Origin: Tachypleus tridentatus
Lineage: Eukaryota; Arthropoda; Merostomata; Xiphosura; Limulidae
DNA length: 64,000 bases
Reading direction: 5' to 3'
Assembly (NCBI RefSeq): GCF_004210375.1
Contig: NC_134829.1
Span: 23,018,034 to 23,082,033, forward strand
The position numbers and the translations under genes are program-made. Below, in pieces: positions 15,196-25,828 of this stretch (its first letter is position 1; each line of letters begins with the position of its first letter). The notes under the pieces were generated by a model. That model searched no databases, was not told the origin of the DNA, and was given only the letters and a program-made list of their open reading frames with translations.

Positions 15196-15284
15196 CTCAA
15201 AAAAGTATTATTGTCGTGTAATGTGAAAAAATAATCAGCAGTTATATCCACAGTAACTTTATCAAAACAACTGGTAACACACAT
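15196..15284 (-). CDS. Possible first coding exon of a minus-strand gene
   Basis: Seen: on the minus strand an ATG at 15284 opens 29 codons (MCVTSCFDKVTVDITADYFF, TLHDNNTFL) that run without a stop into a strong donor, GAG/GTAAGT, in phase 2. I do not recognise the protein, and no convincing second exon was found in 1-15190. An open stretch this short can occur by chance. Supporting context: local CpG rises here, next to a promoter-like stretch at 15330-15360, and the block to the left is long, CpG-poor and SINE-free, as intron or UTR might be. Alternatively the exon is noncoding 5' UTR. Confidence 0.25.
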
Positions 15285-15370
15285 ACGCAAACAACCGTTT
15301 TACTCGAATGATTAAACCAATATCTGAAACGCGGCAAATATGGCTGCCTTTTTTTTGGGGTGTGGTATCA
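15285..15370. promoter_or_regulatory. Possible promoter with YY1-like motif
   Basis: AAATATGGCTGCC (15338-15350) fits the YY1 pattern AANATGGCNGC, often found at starts of housekeeping genes. Its orientation is plus, while the nearby splice donor is minus, so direction is unresolved. Confidence 0.25.
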
Positions 15371-15752
15371 GCGCATGATCAGTAATAAGTTAACTTCCTG
15401 TAAATGGTGGGTTGTATAACAAGTCTAAACTTCCGGTTTATTATAGTAAAATATCATGGTACATAACGCATATATATCAAACACACAGACGACAGTAGAC
15501 TTTATTTCATTTACAACATTCCCAAAGTCGCGATTAGTTAATATAACTAACACAAGAAGAATCGACTTGTATCTAGTATTTTGCTTTTGTTTATTTATTT
15601 TGCATTTAGATTAACTATTAATATTTACAAAATCAGGAGTGACAACTGACGAAAAAAATTATTTGAAATAGTTTTTTTGAATTTACAAAACCTCGAGTTT
15701 TGGTGAAATTATGCCTGCATTATTTATGGAAGAAACTTGTTTGATTTGGTTT
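15371..15752. other. Intergenic, nothing recognised
   Basis: AT-rich sequence between the candidate promoter and the first SINE. Confidence 0.5.
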
Positions 15753-16142
15753 ATGTTGAATTTCGCGCAAAGCTACACAAGAGGTTTCTGTGTTAGCCGT
15801 CCCTAATTGTTTTGTTTATGGAATTAAGAATAAAACTACAAACTAGGCTATCTGTTCTTTACCCACCACGGGTATTGAAACCTGGTTTATAGCGTTCTAA
15901 GTCCGTAAACATACCGCCGTGCCATTGGGAAGTGTTTCTTAATTTAGCAGTGATAGACTATAGGGAAGACAGCCAGTCAACTCCACCCACCGCAAACTTT
16001 TGGGGTACTAAAGAATTTCAACAAATAGTGGAATTGATAGTCACATGTAACGACACCACAACTGAAGAGCATGTTTTGTGGAACTGGAGTTCGAGCCCGC
16101 AGATTGCGAGTCTAGCACCTGACTATCTGGCTATGCTAGGAT
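15753..16142 (-). mobile_element. tRNA-Thr-like SINE, interrupted by a second SINE
   Basis: Minus orientation. Tail and TTTCGCGCAAAGCTACAC at 15763 onward; body broken after about 15812; body resumes at about 15937 (TTTAGCAGTGATAGACTATA) and runs to the degraded tRNA-like head (GGAGTTCGAGCCC at 16086) ending near 16142. Confidence 0.85.
15813..15936 (-). mobile_element. tRNA-Val-like SINE nested in the older SINE
   Basis: Contains CCACGGGTATTGAAACCTGG and GTTCTAAGTCCGTAAACATA, the minus-strand head of the family seen intact at 61800-61935. It sits between the two halves of the Thr-like SINE, so it inserted later. Confidence 0.8.
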
Positions 16143-16556
16143 GTAATTTGTTTGAAAAACGCATTTGTGTTGTTGAAAAAGAAAATGATTTAGGTTGATG
16201 TTGACAAAACCAAAATTTCCTCTAGTGAATGTTCAATTGTAGTCAAAAGATAAAATATAATTGTTACTTCTATTTATAAGAATTTTGAATTTAAAAACAA
16301 CAAGGTTATAGTAGTACCCTTGTAAGGAAATATCCTAAGGTTTCATCTAAGAATAATAATAAAGTTGTATCTTTAGCTCCTGTAATACCAGAGCGTGCAC
16401 TCCTGTCTCAGCCAATAATATGCGTTATGCTGGCATAAGAAATCCAAAATGGGAAACGAAGAGAGAGATGTAAACAAACATAGGTGCGCAACAGTACTAT
16501 AAAATTGCTGGAAACTTCTTCTTGAATTTCGTCATCAAACCTCAAGTCAAGAGTTC

Positions 16557-16681
16557 AAACTGTTTATTTGAAATTAAGCACAAAGCTACACAATCATTAT
16601 CTGTGCTCTGTCCACCACGTGTATCGAAACCCAGTTTTTAACGGCGTGAGTCCGCAGACATCCCGCTGTATCACTGGGGAG
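16557..16681 (-). mobile_element. tRNA-Val-like SINE
   Basis: Tail TTGAAATTAAGCACAAAGCT, head with TATCGAAACCCAG and GTCCGCAGACATCCCGCTG. Near full length for this short family. Confidence 0.8.
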
Positions 16682-16738
16682 CACGTGCACGAATAGGGCA
16701 GCTTTGATGAATTGATGGCGTTTTAACGTAGTTTTGTC

Positions 16739-16820
16739 TTTGATAAAGCAATTTACGAATATCTACTCATTACCTTTGATAAAGCAATTTACGAATACCT
16801 ATTCATTACCTTTGATAAAG
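16739..16820 (+). repeat. 36-bp tandem duplication (2.3 copies)
   Basis: Units start at 16739, 16775 and 16811, with TTTGATAAAGCAATTTACGA at each full unit. Only a few differences between copies. Confidence 0.9.
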
Positions 16821-17120
16821 GGTGCATTATAAAGGTGACAATCAAATCTCATTATTAGGGCTAGAAGAGCAGCCCAAAAGTTTGCTGACTAGCTGCCTTT
16901 TCTAACACAGAAAACCATAACAGCTTTGCGCGAAAATTATACAAAAAAAAGGAAGAAACCAATGTTGAACTGTGAGAAACAGTGCTGAAAACTTTTCAAT
17001 TTCAATATTACCTTCCATAGAAAAAGTTTTACAAATAGATAGGGATTACTATATATGCATGATATAATTCATTCATTGCCTTTTCTTCAAAAAGTATTTC
17101 TCTTCAGCTGAACAGAAAGA

Positions 17121-17393
17121 TTGTTTGTTTGTTTGTTTTTTGGAATTTCGCACAAAGCTACTCGAGGGCTATCTGTGCTAGGCGTCCCTAATTTAGCAGT
17201 GTAAGACTAGAGGGAAGGCAGCTAGTCATCACCACCCACCGCCAACTCTTCGGCTACTCTTTTACCAACGAATAGTTGGATTGACCGTCACATTATACAC
17301 CCCCACGGCTGGGAGGGCGAGCATGTTTAGCGCGACGCGGGCGCGAACTCGGATTAGGAGTCACACGCCTTACGCGCTTGGCCATGCCAGGCC
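17121..17393 (-). mobile_element. tRNA-Thr-like SINE, near full length
   Basis: From a (TTTG)n tail through the conserved body (CAGCTAGTCATCACCACCC) to the head ending GGCCATGCCAGGCC. The B box is degraded. Confidence 0.9.
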
Positions 17394-17710
17394 CAAACAG
17401 GAAGAAAAACGAAGTGAGTGTGTTGTGTGTGTTCACCGAGTCATGATACAGGAAGCGTGGTCTATCTCATTAAATGAACAGAGTAATTAAACAGTTGACA
17501 CAAAACTCAACTCTTCCGCGTGAAACTTGGTAGCACCTCATGTTGATGCATTTAGAATGAAAAAATACTAATATGACGATCATGATCTTTATAAAACTAA
17601 GAAAGATGAGAAAAAGTGTAAGTGAAAAAAGAAAAATATCTTGTATCTCACAACGAATAATAAAACGATCATCCTAGCTTGAAGATAACTGAAGACTCCA
17701 TTGGTCGCGG

Positions 17711-17989
17711 TCCAGCATGGCCAGGTGGGTTAAGACGTTCGACTTGTAATCAGAGGGTCGCGGGTTCGAATCCCAGTCGTACCAAACATGCTCCCCCTTT
17801 CAGCCGTGGGGACGTTATAATGTGACGGTCAATTCCACTATTCGTTGGTAAAAGAGTAGCCCAAGAGTTGGCGGTAGGTGGTGATGAGTAACTGCCTTCC
17901 CTCTAGTCTTACACTGCAAAATTAGGGACGGCTAGCGCAGATAGCCCTCGAGTAGCTTTGCGCGAAATTCAAAACAAATAAACCAAACC
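17711..17989 (+). mobile_element. tRNA-Thr-like SINE, near full length
   Basis: Head with A box (TGGCCAGGTGGGTTAAG), CGT-type anticodon position decayed (TTGTAA), perfect B box GGTTCGAATCC, conserved body, tail GCGCGAAATTCAAAACAAAT. Confidence 0.93.
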
Positions 17990-18050
17990 TCTTGGTTGGC
18001 TCAGCAGATAGCCCGAAGTGGCTTTGGGGTAAGAAACACACACACACACT
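17990..18050 (+). repeat. Third tail type (SINE/LINE 3' end) with (CA)n
   Basis: GGCTCAGCAGATAGCCCGAA, GTGGCTTTGGGGTAAGAAAC, then (AC)n. Shares the AGATAGCC core with the two SINE families. Confidence 0.5.
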
Positions 18051-19015
18051 ATATCAATTAAAATGAGTATTGCTCTTTCAGCTGGGAGGGTGTCACTGAT
18101 CTCATCTTCAAAAGTGAAGGTAGCTACGCATATGGCCTTTACGAATGCGAAATCACAAAAATTAAAATCACACAGTTTTTATAAAAAGTATAAAGTATTT
18201 CAGCCTGACTTTCATGACATTTTTACACTTGTTGGCGTTTCTGCTGAGTTTGTGTATTTATAATAGAACTGATTCAGTTCAGACTTTGTGATAACGCGTG
18301 GTGTATAATTTACAAAAGTTGTCGAAAAAAAAAGAGTGATATTAGAAATAAAACGTGAAACGTTCACCGATTCTCGGCGTTTCCAATAAAATATGTATCT
18401 GAAAAGAAAATCCTGTTCATTTTATTGGGTGTTTAAATCAAACGAATCGTTCATAATACTTTATCATGTATAAATCATAATATACACACCAAAAACTGAA
18501 TAATCATATGCGTAAGAGTGAATTGGTAACGTGTGGTGCTTTAAATTGAAAATATTCAAATAAGTTATCAAATGAAGCCTACATATTACATTATACTTTA
18601 CAATTAGCCAATTGCGTAAAGTTTATATGTAGGTCGAAGGGCATAAAACACTATACTACCTACATACGAATCTGTGGAATTTATTATAAACAGGCTTTCC
18701 ATCATACGTTACAACTATTGGGTTATCATCTCCTCGCGTAGTGCCTATCCACAAATGGAATGCGTATTCGATAACTGAACTATTAGATAGCGTTCAGAAT
18801 AAAAAAAATACCGAAAATTGAACTAAGCTTTGTTAAACATGAGGATCTGATAACAGTATGTGTTGTAAGATCATAAAGAAACGAAAGCAAATATAATTAT
18901 CTTTTTCCGCAACCAAATTTAACAAAATAATTGGTAATCCACAGTTTCTTATCTTACGCTTTCTTCTGACTTAATTCAAATATATGACTTTTTACTTTTT
19001 ACACAATAGACTCTC
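18051..19015. other. Intergenic, nothing recognised
   Basis: The open frame at 18063-18263 has no recognisable domain. Confidence 0.5.
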
Positions 19016-19095
19016 TATACTGTACTCACCAAGAGTATCGAAACGCGGTTTTTAGCGTTATAAACCTCCTGACTTGCCGTTGAGCCACTAAAGTG
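19016..19095 (-). mobile_element. tRNA-Val-like SINE fragment
   Basis: GTATCGAAACGCGG followed by TTTTTAGCGTTATAAACC and a TTGAGCCACTAAAG head end. Confidence 0.6.
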
Positions 19096-19211
19096 CTACA
19101 TTAAATTTATTGCACTTAACCGAAAGAAACAAAAATATCGTTAACAAGTTAATGGATATTGACACCAGTGGATAATTAGACTTCATTTCATCTGTTTTTC
19201 TTTAATATTAG

Positions 19212-19367
19212 CCTAACGTTCAATCCCACCATTCTTTGGTAGAAGAGTAATCCATGATTTGGCGGTAGGTGGTGATGAATAGTCTGCTTCCCTCTAGTCT
19301 TACACTACTACCTTAAGGCGCAGGTAGCTCTCGTATAGCTTTGTACGAAATTCCAGAAACACACACA
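19212..19367 (+). mobile_element. tRNA-Thr-like SINE, 3' half
   Basis: Body (TTCAATCCCACCATTC, GGCGGTAGGTGGTGATGA, CCCTCTAGTCTTACAC) and tail present; head absent. Confidence 0.8.
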
Positions 19368-19660
19368 TTTAATCCACACAGAGTATTTTCCTATAATACT
19401 TCCCACACTTACACAATGCTAGGTTTATTTTCTTAAGCCTGTAAATAACATTTTGCATTGCTCTTTTAGTCATGAATATTCCAAGTATTATAGACAAGGT
19501 TTATAAACTTTCTAAACCTAGTACCATCTTCGTGTAAGCAGCTTTCTCTAGCAATCAACGTAATTAATTAAAATACTGAAAGTACAGTTTACAAAACTAT
19601 CAATCTGTGCGTGACTGGTAGGCGTACGACATCCAGTTATCAAACTGCAAAGAAATCAGT

Positions 19661-19833
19661 CAGGGCGTAGCGAGTAATATTGCTAAATGCTCATATTTTG
19701 ATCCGATCCAATGGATGTATAAAGATTTGTGTTGCGATGAATCTTTTCCTGATAGAAGCTAAGTAGCTGGGGTCGCAAACAAAGCGTAGGTTTTGTATTT
19801 GCGACTCTTGATGACCCTTAAATTACGCCCCTG
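19661..19833. mobile_element. Possible hAT-like MITE
   Basis: Ends CAGGGCGTAG... and ...TTACGCCCCTG form a short inverted repeat typical of hAT-type elements. Inside is a GTCGCAAA/TTTGCGAC hairpin. No clear 8-bp target duplication. Confidence 0.35.
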
Positions 19834-20612
19834 TTGATAACTATTTATACTACAGTCGATTCCGCTCATATTTATTTGCTAATATTCCTTTACGTTACAA
19901 GAACATCTGTTTATTTAGCTCCAAGCATTCAAACGACAGTTTCTATTAAACTGTACAGTTCAACGAATAAACTCACGGAGTACTAACAATTGTTACTTGT
20001 AAGTTTCCTGTGCGATATACATAATTCTGATTCACTACACAATAAACCATTATAACACTGGTATGTCGAAGAAACTCTTTTTTTTTTTATTAAGAGTATG
20101 TCCACATTATATAAAAAGAATAACCACTACACAAGTGCAACACCTAAATCTCCAAAACAAGGACAAAAAATCACGTCGATCTCTGACTTAGTTTCTTTTC
20201 CAACAAAATATGTATCAGCCCTAAACAGCAACCCACTAAACACCAAAATAAGCGCATAAAACATGATGACAAACCTATTAACTTTGAACAAACAGCTCAA
20301 TAACAACTAAATAATAAACAAAACAAAATTATGGTTCTTGGAAATTTTCTTTCTGATCTGGTTGCTGAGCTGATGCAGGAAAAAACAAGGAAACTTTCTT
20401 AACAATATTTTCTATTAACAAAAGTACCTCACGTCCTTGTTGCCATATCCAATTAAAATGTTGTCGGCACACTTTAAAAACGTACCCTTACTATCTTCTA
20501 CATCAACATTCAAGTGGGCTTGCTCCAAAGAAATATTAGCCCATAAACATTGAAAACGCTAATATCGTCTCCATTGCTGAATCTTTACCATTCTCGTGGA
20601 ATTCTTAGTATC
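19834..20612. other. Intergenic, nothing recognised
   Basis: AT-rich, no ORF of note. Confidence 0.5.
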
Positions 20613-20840
20613 AGCAGGTCGCGAGTTCGAATCCCGTTTCCGAACATGCTTGTCCTTTCATCAGCGGGGGCGTTATAATATAACAGTCAGTCCCACTTTT
20701 CATTAGTAAAAGGGTAACCCAAGAGTTGACGGTGGGTAGTGTTGACCTCTTCCCTTCTCTCTAGTTTGTGACTTATAAATTAGGGATGGCAATTCAAATT
20801 GCTCTTGACTAGATTTGCTCGAAATTAAAAAAAAAAAAAA
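20613..20840 (+). mobile_element. tRNA-Thr-like SINE, 5'-truncated, diverged
   Basis: Begins inside the head (GTCGCGAGTTCGAATCCC), diverged body, tail ending in a poly-A run. Confidence 0.8.
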
Positions 20841-21884
20841 CAGTGTCAGAAAGTAGACTTATATGAGTAGATCGGCTGTATAGAAAAAACTCCCCCAAAA
20901 CAGATATAGCTTTACTTTATTAACAAAAAAAAGTTGTTTCTATTCGTAATGTTTTATTAATTAAACTTTTAATGAAGCATTTGTTTTCTCATGTTTATCA
21001 AAAGCAGTTTACTCTTTTCATTATTGCTGGTCCACGTTGTTCTCAAAGCAGTCGTACAGTTATTGAACTTCTGAGAAAACAATATCCTATTGGACAGATT
21101 ACATGGTTATGGTAACACAACAAAGGAGTTTTTAGTGCTAGCCAAAGCTCATCCTCCCTTCCTCCAATTATGGAGTTCTGTCCCAGCACATTTTCAGTGA
21201 GCGGACCAGGTAGAGTAGCGCCATCTGTAATTTCGAACCACCGACCACAAAAAGGTAAGCGGTCGGTAGCAATCTACTGCTATTTTCTAAATATTTTATC
21301 GACTAACTTTGCTTCACTAAATTATTTATTATTGTGTGTAAATTTTAACGCCATGTTCCCAGTCTCAGTAGATGACGATTTATACTGTATAAAGAAGTGG
21401 AGATCAAAAGTGTTAATCGTTGCTCAATGCCATAATTAGAAGGCAAACTCAGCCTGACATCAACATAAGCAAGTTCGCTGATGTATTCCTAGTGAATGAT
21501 TATATAATTATTTATAACAAGTAGCAAACATGGAGCTTTTGAATGCATTACAGATAAAACAGCTTCAAGCGCCTCATTGATGTTCTTGACAGTTGCAATA
21601 CCAGGTTAGAAAACCTTGCCAATGATATGATCGGTATCGTATATGTTCAACCGTTATCTCGTCCTGTTTCATATATGTTAACTTCAGATATGATATCGAT
21701 GGCTATTATTTCCCTATCTTATGTAAATCTAAAAACCTACTTACGTTTAAATTCCATTAACCTAGATATTAACCATAAGAAGGTTAAGCTGGCTAATTAA
21801 GTACAGTATACAACATATCTAGACGTAAAAATACCGTTTACTTTTCCTTCCAAAGCTGATGAACTTCAATTATCACACTGACAT
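20841..21884. other. Intergenic, nothing recognised
   Basis: Includes a short open frame at 21170-21439 with no family resemblance. Confidence 0.5.
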
Positions 21885-22225
21885 TTGCAACACAAAAAAT
21901 CACGAAATCTGCCGATCAAATACAGAAGTAGATATAAATGCACCCACATCATCGTACGTGACAAAATACTAAATGAAACAAACTGGTATCAGTTCACTTC
22001 ATGGTTAAATCATAAAAACTATCCTAACGATTTCTGCAAGAATCCTAAACGCCACACAAACAGTGGCTTAAACAACACACACTGGTACATAACGAAAGAC
22101 GGGAATATTCTAGCAAATATAAAGCTGACGATTTTAATACCTATCTTCAAAACGCATTTAAAACACTAAACGATAGCAACATGGACAACTTTTCTTCGAC
22201 AATTGAACACATTCGAGCACAATAA
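21885..22225 (+). pseudogene. Probable LINE ORF2 linker fragment
   Basis: Open frame to 22169 containing RHTNSGLNNTHWYITKDGNI. After a frame shift near 22118 it reads KADDFNTYLQNAFKTLNDSN to a stop about 22225. This resembles the linker between endonuclease and RT of non-LTR elements, by eye only. Confidence 0.35.
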
Positions 22226-22263
22226 CGGCTATTTATTCATATCCTACTTTTTAGTAACACCCA

Positions 22264-22455
22264 TACCTAAGCATCCGCAGACATTTTTCTTGGGAGGGGT
22301 AAATTTTTCCGAAGGGGCGAGTAATGTGAAATTGTTAATTGAATAAAAGTTTCATACACATATGCTTAATGAATAAAGAAAGAATTATGTTTCTCATTTT
22401 TCAGGAAGGACAAATTTCATCTCTCACCCCTCCGCTGACGCTTACGCACCCACAC
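22264..22455. repeat. Possible short inverted-repeat element
   Basis: CTAAGCATCCGCAG near the left and CCTCCGCTGACGCTTACG near the right are roughly inverted copies, with GGGAGGGG/CCCCTCC nearby. Could be a decayed MITE. Confidence 0.25.
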
Positions 22456-23201
22456 ATGATGGTAATAAATTAACAAAGCATTGTTTTTTAAGCACAATAA
22501 TATTTATTATAGAAAATACAATACATGATCCAACAGTACTTGTGTCTGTCTTATTCAGGTATGGCACAAAAGATTAAAGAAAATCGAGAACTTATGGGTA
22601 GATGATACTCTCAAGGATGTTTATGGATTAGGATTTCATTAGCTCTAGTACTTTTGGTGAAGAGAACATAATAGTAGGGATTTCAGGTTACTTGACGCGT
22701 TGCAGCTGGCTTAGCAAGAATCTATGTTGGAATGATAGAGTTTTTAGTAATAGGCCGATGTGTTAGGTAGAATAATGAGAGAATGTTGTGAACAAGGTCG
22801 GGACACAGCCAGAGAGAACGTTTACTTTAGATTATATCGATATTTCTTCTCATGATTGGACCCCCCTTCAAGGCTCGGGTTTTTTCTAACTTCTTTAACT
22901 AAAGTGGTGTATTCTTTATTCTTGGTGTATTGATTTTCTTAGGTAGAATTTGGCTTCTTCTGTGTTTACGATACTTGATGAGAATCGCTCTTCAGGTCGT
23001 GGGTAGTAGTACCTTTCTTAGGCGATATCCATTTCTATAATAGTTTCTTAGGTATGGCACAAAACTAAGCATACAAGCTTTCTATCTATATGATGTTTGA
23101 GAATATAAGGTTTGTAGATCAAAAAGAATGTTGTCATGAGATTGCGTTGAAATATTATAAGCGAGGTTTAAAACGTAAGAAAAAACTGTCAATAATAATC
23201 A
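22456..23201. other. Intergenic, nothing recognised
   Basis: No ORF or repeat identified. Confidence 0.5.
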
Positions 23202-23213
23202 AGCATGGAAATG

Positions 23214-23490
23214 TTTGTTTGTTTGTTTTTAATTTCGCGCAGAGCTACACAAAGAATATATGCGCTAGCTGTCCCTAACTTAGAAGTGTAAGACTAGAGG
23301 GAAGGAAACTAGTTATCACCACCGGCCGCCAACTCTTGCGCTCCTCTTTTACCAACGAATAATTGGATTAACCATCACATTATAACGCCCCCACGGCTGA
23401 AAAGGCGAGCATGTTTGGTGCGACAGGGATTCGAATTCGCCACCCTCAGGTTACGAGTCGAACGCCTTAGCCCACCTGGCCATGCCAGGC
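23214..23490 (-). mobile_element. tRNA-Thr-like SINE with target-site duplication
   Basis: Near full length, tail to head (GATTCGAATTCG B box, GGCCATGCCAGGC end). Flanked by a 12-bp duplication, AGCATGGAA(A/G)TG, at 23202-23213 and 23491-23502. Confidence 0.93.
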
Positions 23491-23502
23491 AGCATGGAAG
23501 TG

Positions 23503-24341
23503 AAATATCAAAAGAATAAACTCATCCAAAACGCGCTAATTGTAAGAATTCATTTCCTGTATTACCAGAACCATTGTCACAGTTGAGAGTTGAAGCACCT
23601 GCTTTATACTTTTGATAATTTCTGAGCAGTTGCGTTTTTTTTGTTTTTTTTTTCTGGAGGGGTAGTTAGGAGAGAAACTGCGCTTACAAGTCATTATTTG
23701 TTAACTTGGTACTTTATTTGCATATACCACAAAAACCTTTCTCACAACAGGCATTACCAAATCTACACAAAACGTGCAAAAAATAAAACCCAGGGGCAAG
23801 ATCATATACAGCTTATTCTGTTTAAAATGTAGTCAGAACTTACACAAATAACTCATAGCTATCGTCAGCTCATCTGTAATATCAGGTGATATATCTATGC
23901 TCTTGAAAACATGTAAATATTGCAAAGTACCGTAAAGGAGGAAAGCCAGCATATATATACCTAACATTTACAAAACCATAAATATTACTAACCGTTTTCC
24001 GAAACAACTCATTATTAGTCTACTCACATTTCCAAAAATAATAAATAAATTGCCAGAAACCTAAAATAATTTTAAAATTCAAAAAACAAACAACGAGTAA
24101 TTTGTGTAGATTAGCCAAAGAGTTTGATACAGCAGTAATGCTTACTTTTTTGAATTATATAAATGTTATGATAGTGTATGGCACATTGAGCTAAAATTTA
24201 ATTATCTCAAAATGGACTATGCAAGAACATTTCTGGATGGTAGGAAGGTTAATGTAAATACTGAAAGCACGTGTTATGAGAATTATGTATACCAGTTCAT
24301 TTCTGCTAACCGACCATAATCAATTTACTAATGATGTGGCT
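23503..24341. other. Intergenic, nothing recognised
   Basis: Contains a short open frame (23641-23832) without family resemblance. Confidence 0.5.
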
Positions 24342-24355
24342 TTTAAGGATAATTC

Positions 24356-24603
24356 CGTAATCCGAGGGTCGCGGGTTCGCGCCCGAGTCGCGCTAAACAT
24401 GCTCGCCCTCCCAGCCGTGGGGGCGTATAATGTGACGGTCAATCCCACTATTCGTTAGTAAAAGAGTAGCCCAAGAGTTGGCGGTGGGTGGTAATGACTA
24501 GCTGCCTTCCCTCTAGTCTTACCCTGCTAAATTAGGGACGGCTAGCACAGATAGCCCTCGAGTAGCTTTGTGCGAAATTCCAAAAAACAAACAAACAAAC
24601 AAA
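24356..24603 (+). mobile_element. 5'-truncated tRNA-Thr-like SINE with perfect 14-bp duplication
   Basis: Starts inside the head (CGTAATCCGAGGGTCGCGGG), full body, tail of CAAA repeats. TTTAAGGATAATTC flanks both sides (24342-24355, 24604-24617), direct evidence of target-primed insertion. Confidence 0.96.
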
Positions 24604-24860
24604 TTTAAGGATAATTCACTAAACTTTTCAATGGCTACAATCAGCATTCAAACTCTCTTAAATATAATAAAATAATTAATGCTCTACAGGGCAAATGAAA
24701 ATAAACAAAACCAAAAATTATGAATAAGTCGAACAAAATCACACGAAGTTTATCGCCCGTTATGGGAAAGATTTGAAATTAGATTACAAATTTATTTTCT
24801 TTTAAATTAAAAAAGAAAGTACTGAAATATTACTTTTCAAAATTTTGCCACTATAATGTT

Positions 24861-25049
24861 TATTTTTTTTGAAATTTCGCGCAAAGCTGCAAGAGGGTGA
24901 TATGCGCTAGTTTTCCCTAATTTAGCAGTGTGTAAAACTAGAGAGAAGGCAGCTAGTTGTCTCCACCTACCATCAACTGGAGTGGGATTCGAACCCGCGA
25001 CCCTTAGATGATAAGTCGAATGCCTTAACTCACCTGGCCATGCCGGGCC
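24861..25049 (-). mobile_element. tRNA-Thr-like SINE with internal deletion
   Basis: Tail and part of the body, then a jump from CCATCAACT to GGGATTCGAACCCGCGACCC, so about 100 bp of mid-body is missing. The head is well preserved. Confidence 0.88.
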
Positions 25050-25826
25050 TCAATATAACTTGAAAGCCTTGTAGTGATACAACGATAAATTGAAGGTAAA
25101 CCAACTGGTTTGCTCTTTATCTTGATAATAGTAATTAAGAAGATAATGTTAATATAATGAAGACATAACGTAAAAAACAAGAAATAAAGAAAACTAAATG
25201 GAGTCTAAGATACGAAGTGGTATGTTTTGTAATGATATTAACGATATCCAGAGACGTCGCTAGCTATTTAAAAATTCGGGGACCGGATACACAGCCAGAA
25301 GAATTTTTGGCGTTTCAGTATGATATCGATCATGGGTTTTTCTATTCTGCTTTTTCAAGACACCAACTGTGGATTCGTGGTACTATCAAATAGAAATGAG
25401 GCACGATCCCCATCTGCCAGTGACTAACGGCTTCTCTGACGATACCTTATTCTGCAATGCAGTATTTTAAGTTTTTAAAGTGAAGTTTAACCTCAATTTA
25501 GATGGTTATAGTTTTGATATTAACCAGGAAGAAAAGCTTTAAATGAAAGTATTAGAATTTACTAAGTTATGACACCATGAAAGAAGTTACTATCGAAAAA
25601 TGAAGGTAACTCGTTAAGAAAGGTTTACGTTTTTATTCAGAAGTAGTCGCTAATAAATAACAAAGTAAATAGAATAGAGGTTACCTTTCCAATGACTAAT
25701 TGCAGTGGCGTTTTATGGAATTTTTTTTTAAGAAGAGAGACAAAAAATTAGCTTGAGGTACAAAAAATAACGCATTCCTATTCGTGGGAATCACAGTGTA
25801 AAGAATTTAAAAACCTTAAAATAAAA
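25050..25826. other. Intergenic, nothing recognised
   Basis: AT-rich DNA up to the mariner element. Confidence 0.5.
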
Positions 25827-25828
25827 TA

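Noticed and set aside
17711-17790. tRNA gene (A and B boxes, GGTTCGAATCC)
   Set aside because: The same head is attached to the same 200-bp body and CAAA tail in about 15 other copies, and the acceptor stem does not pair. It is a SINE head.
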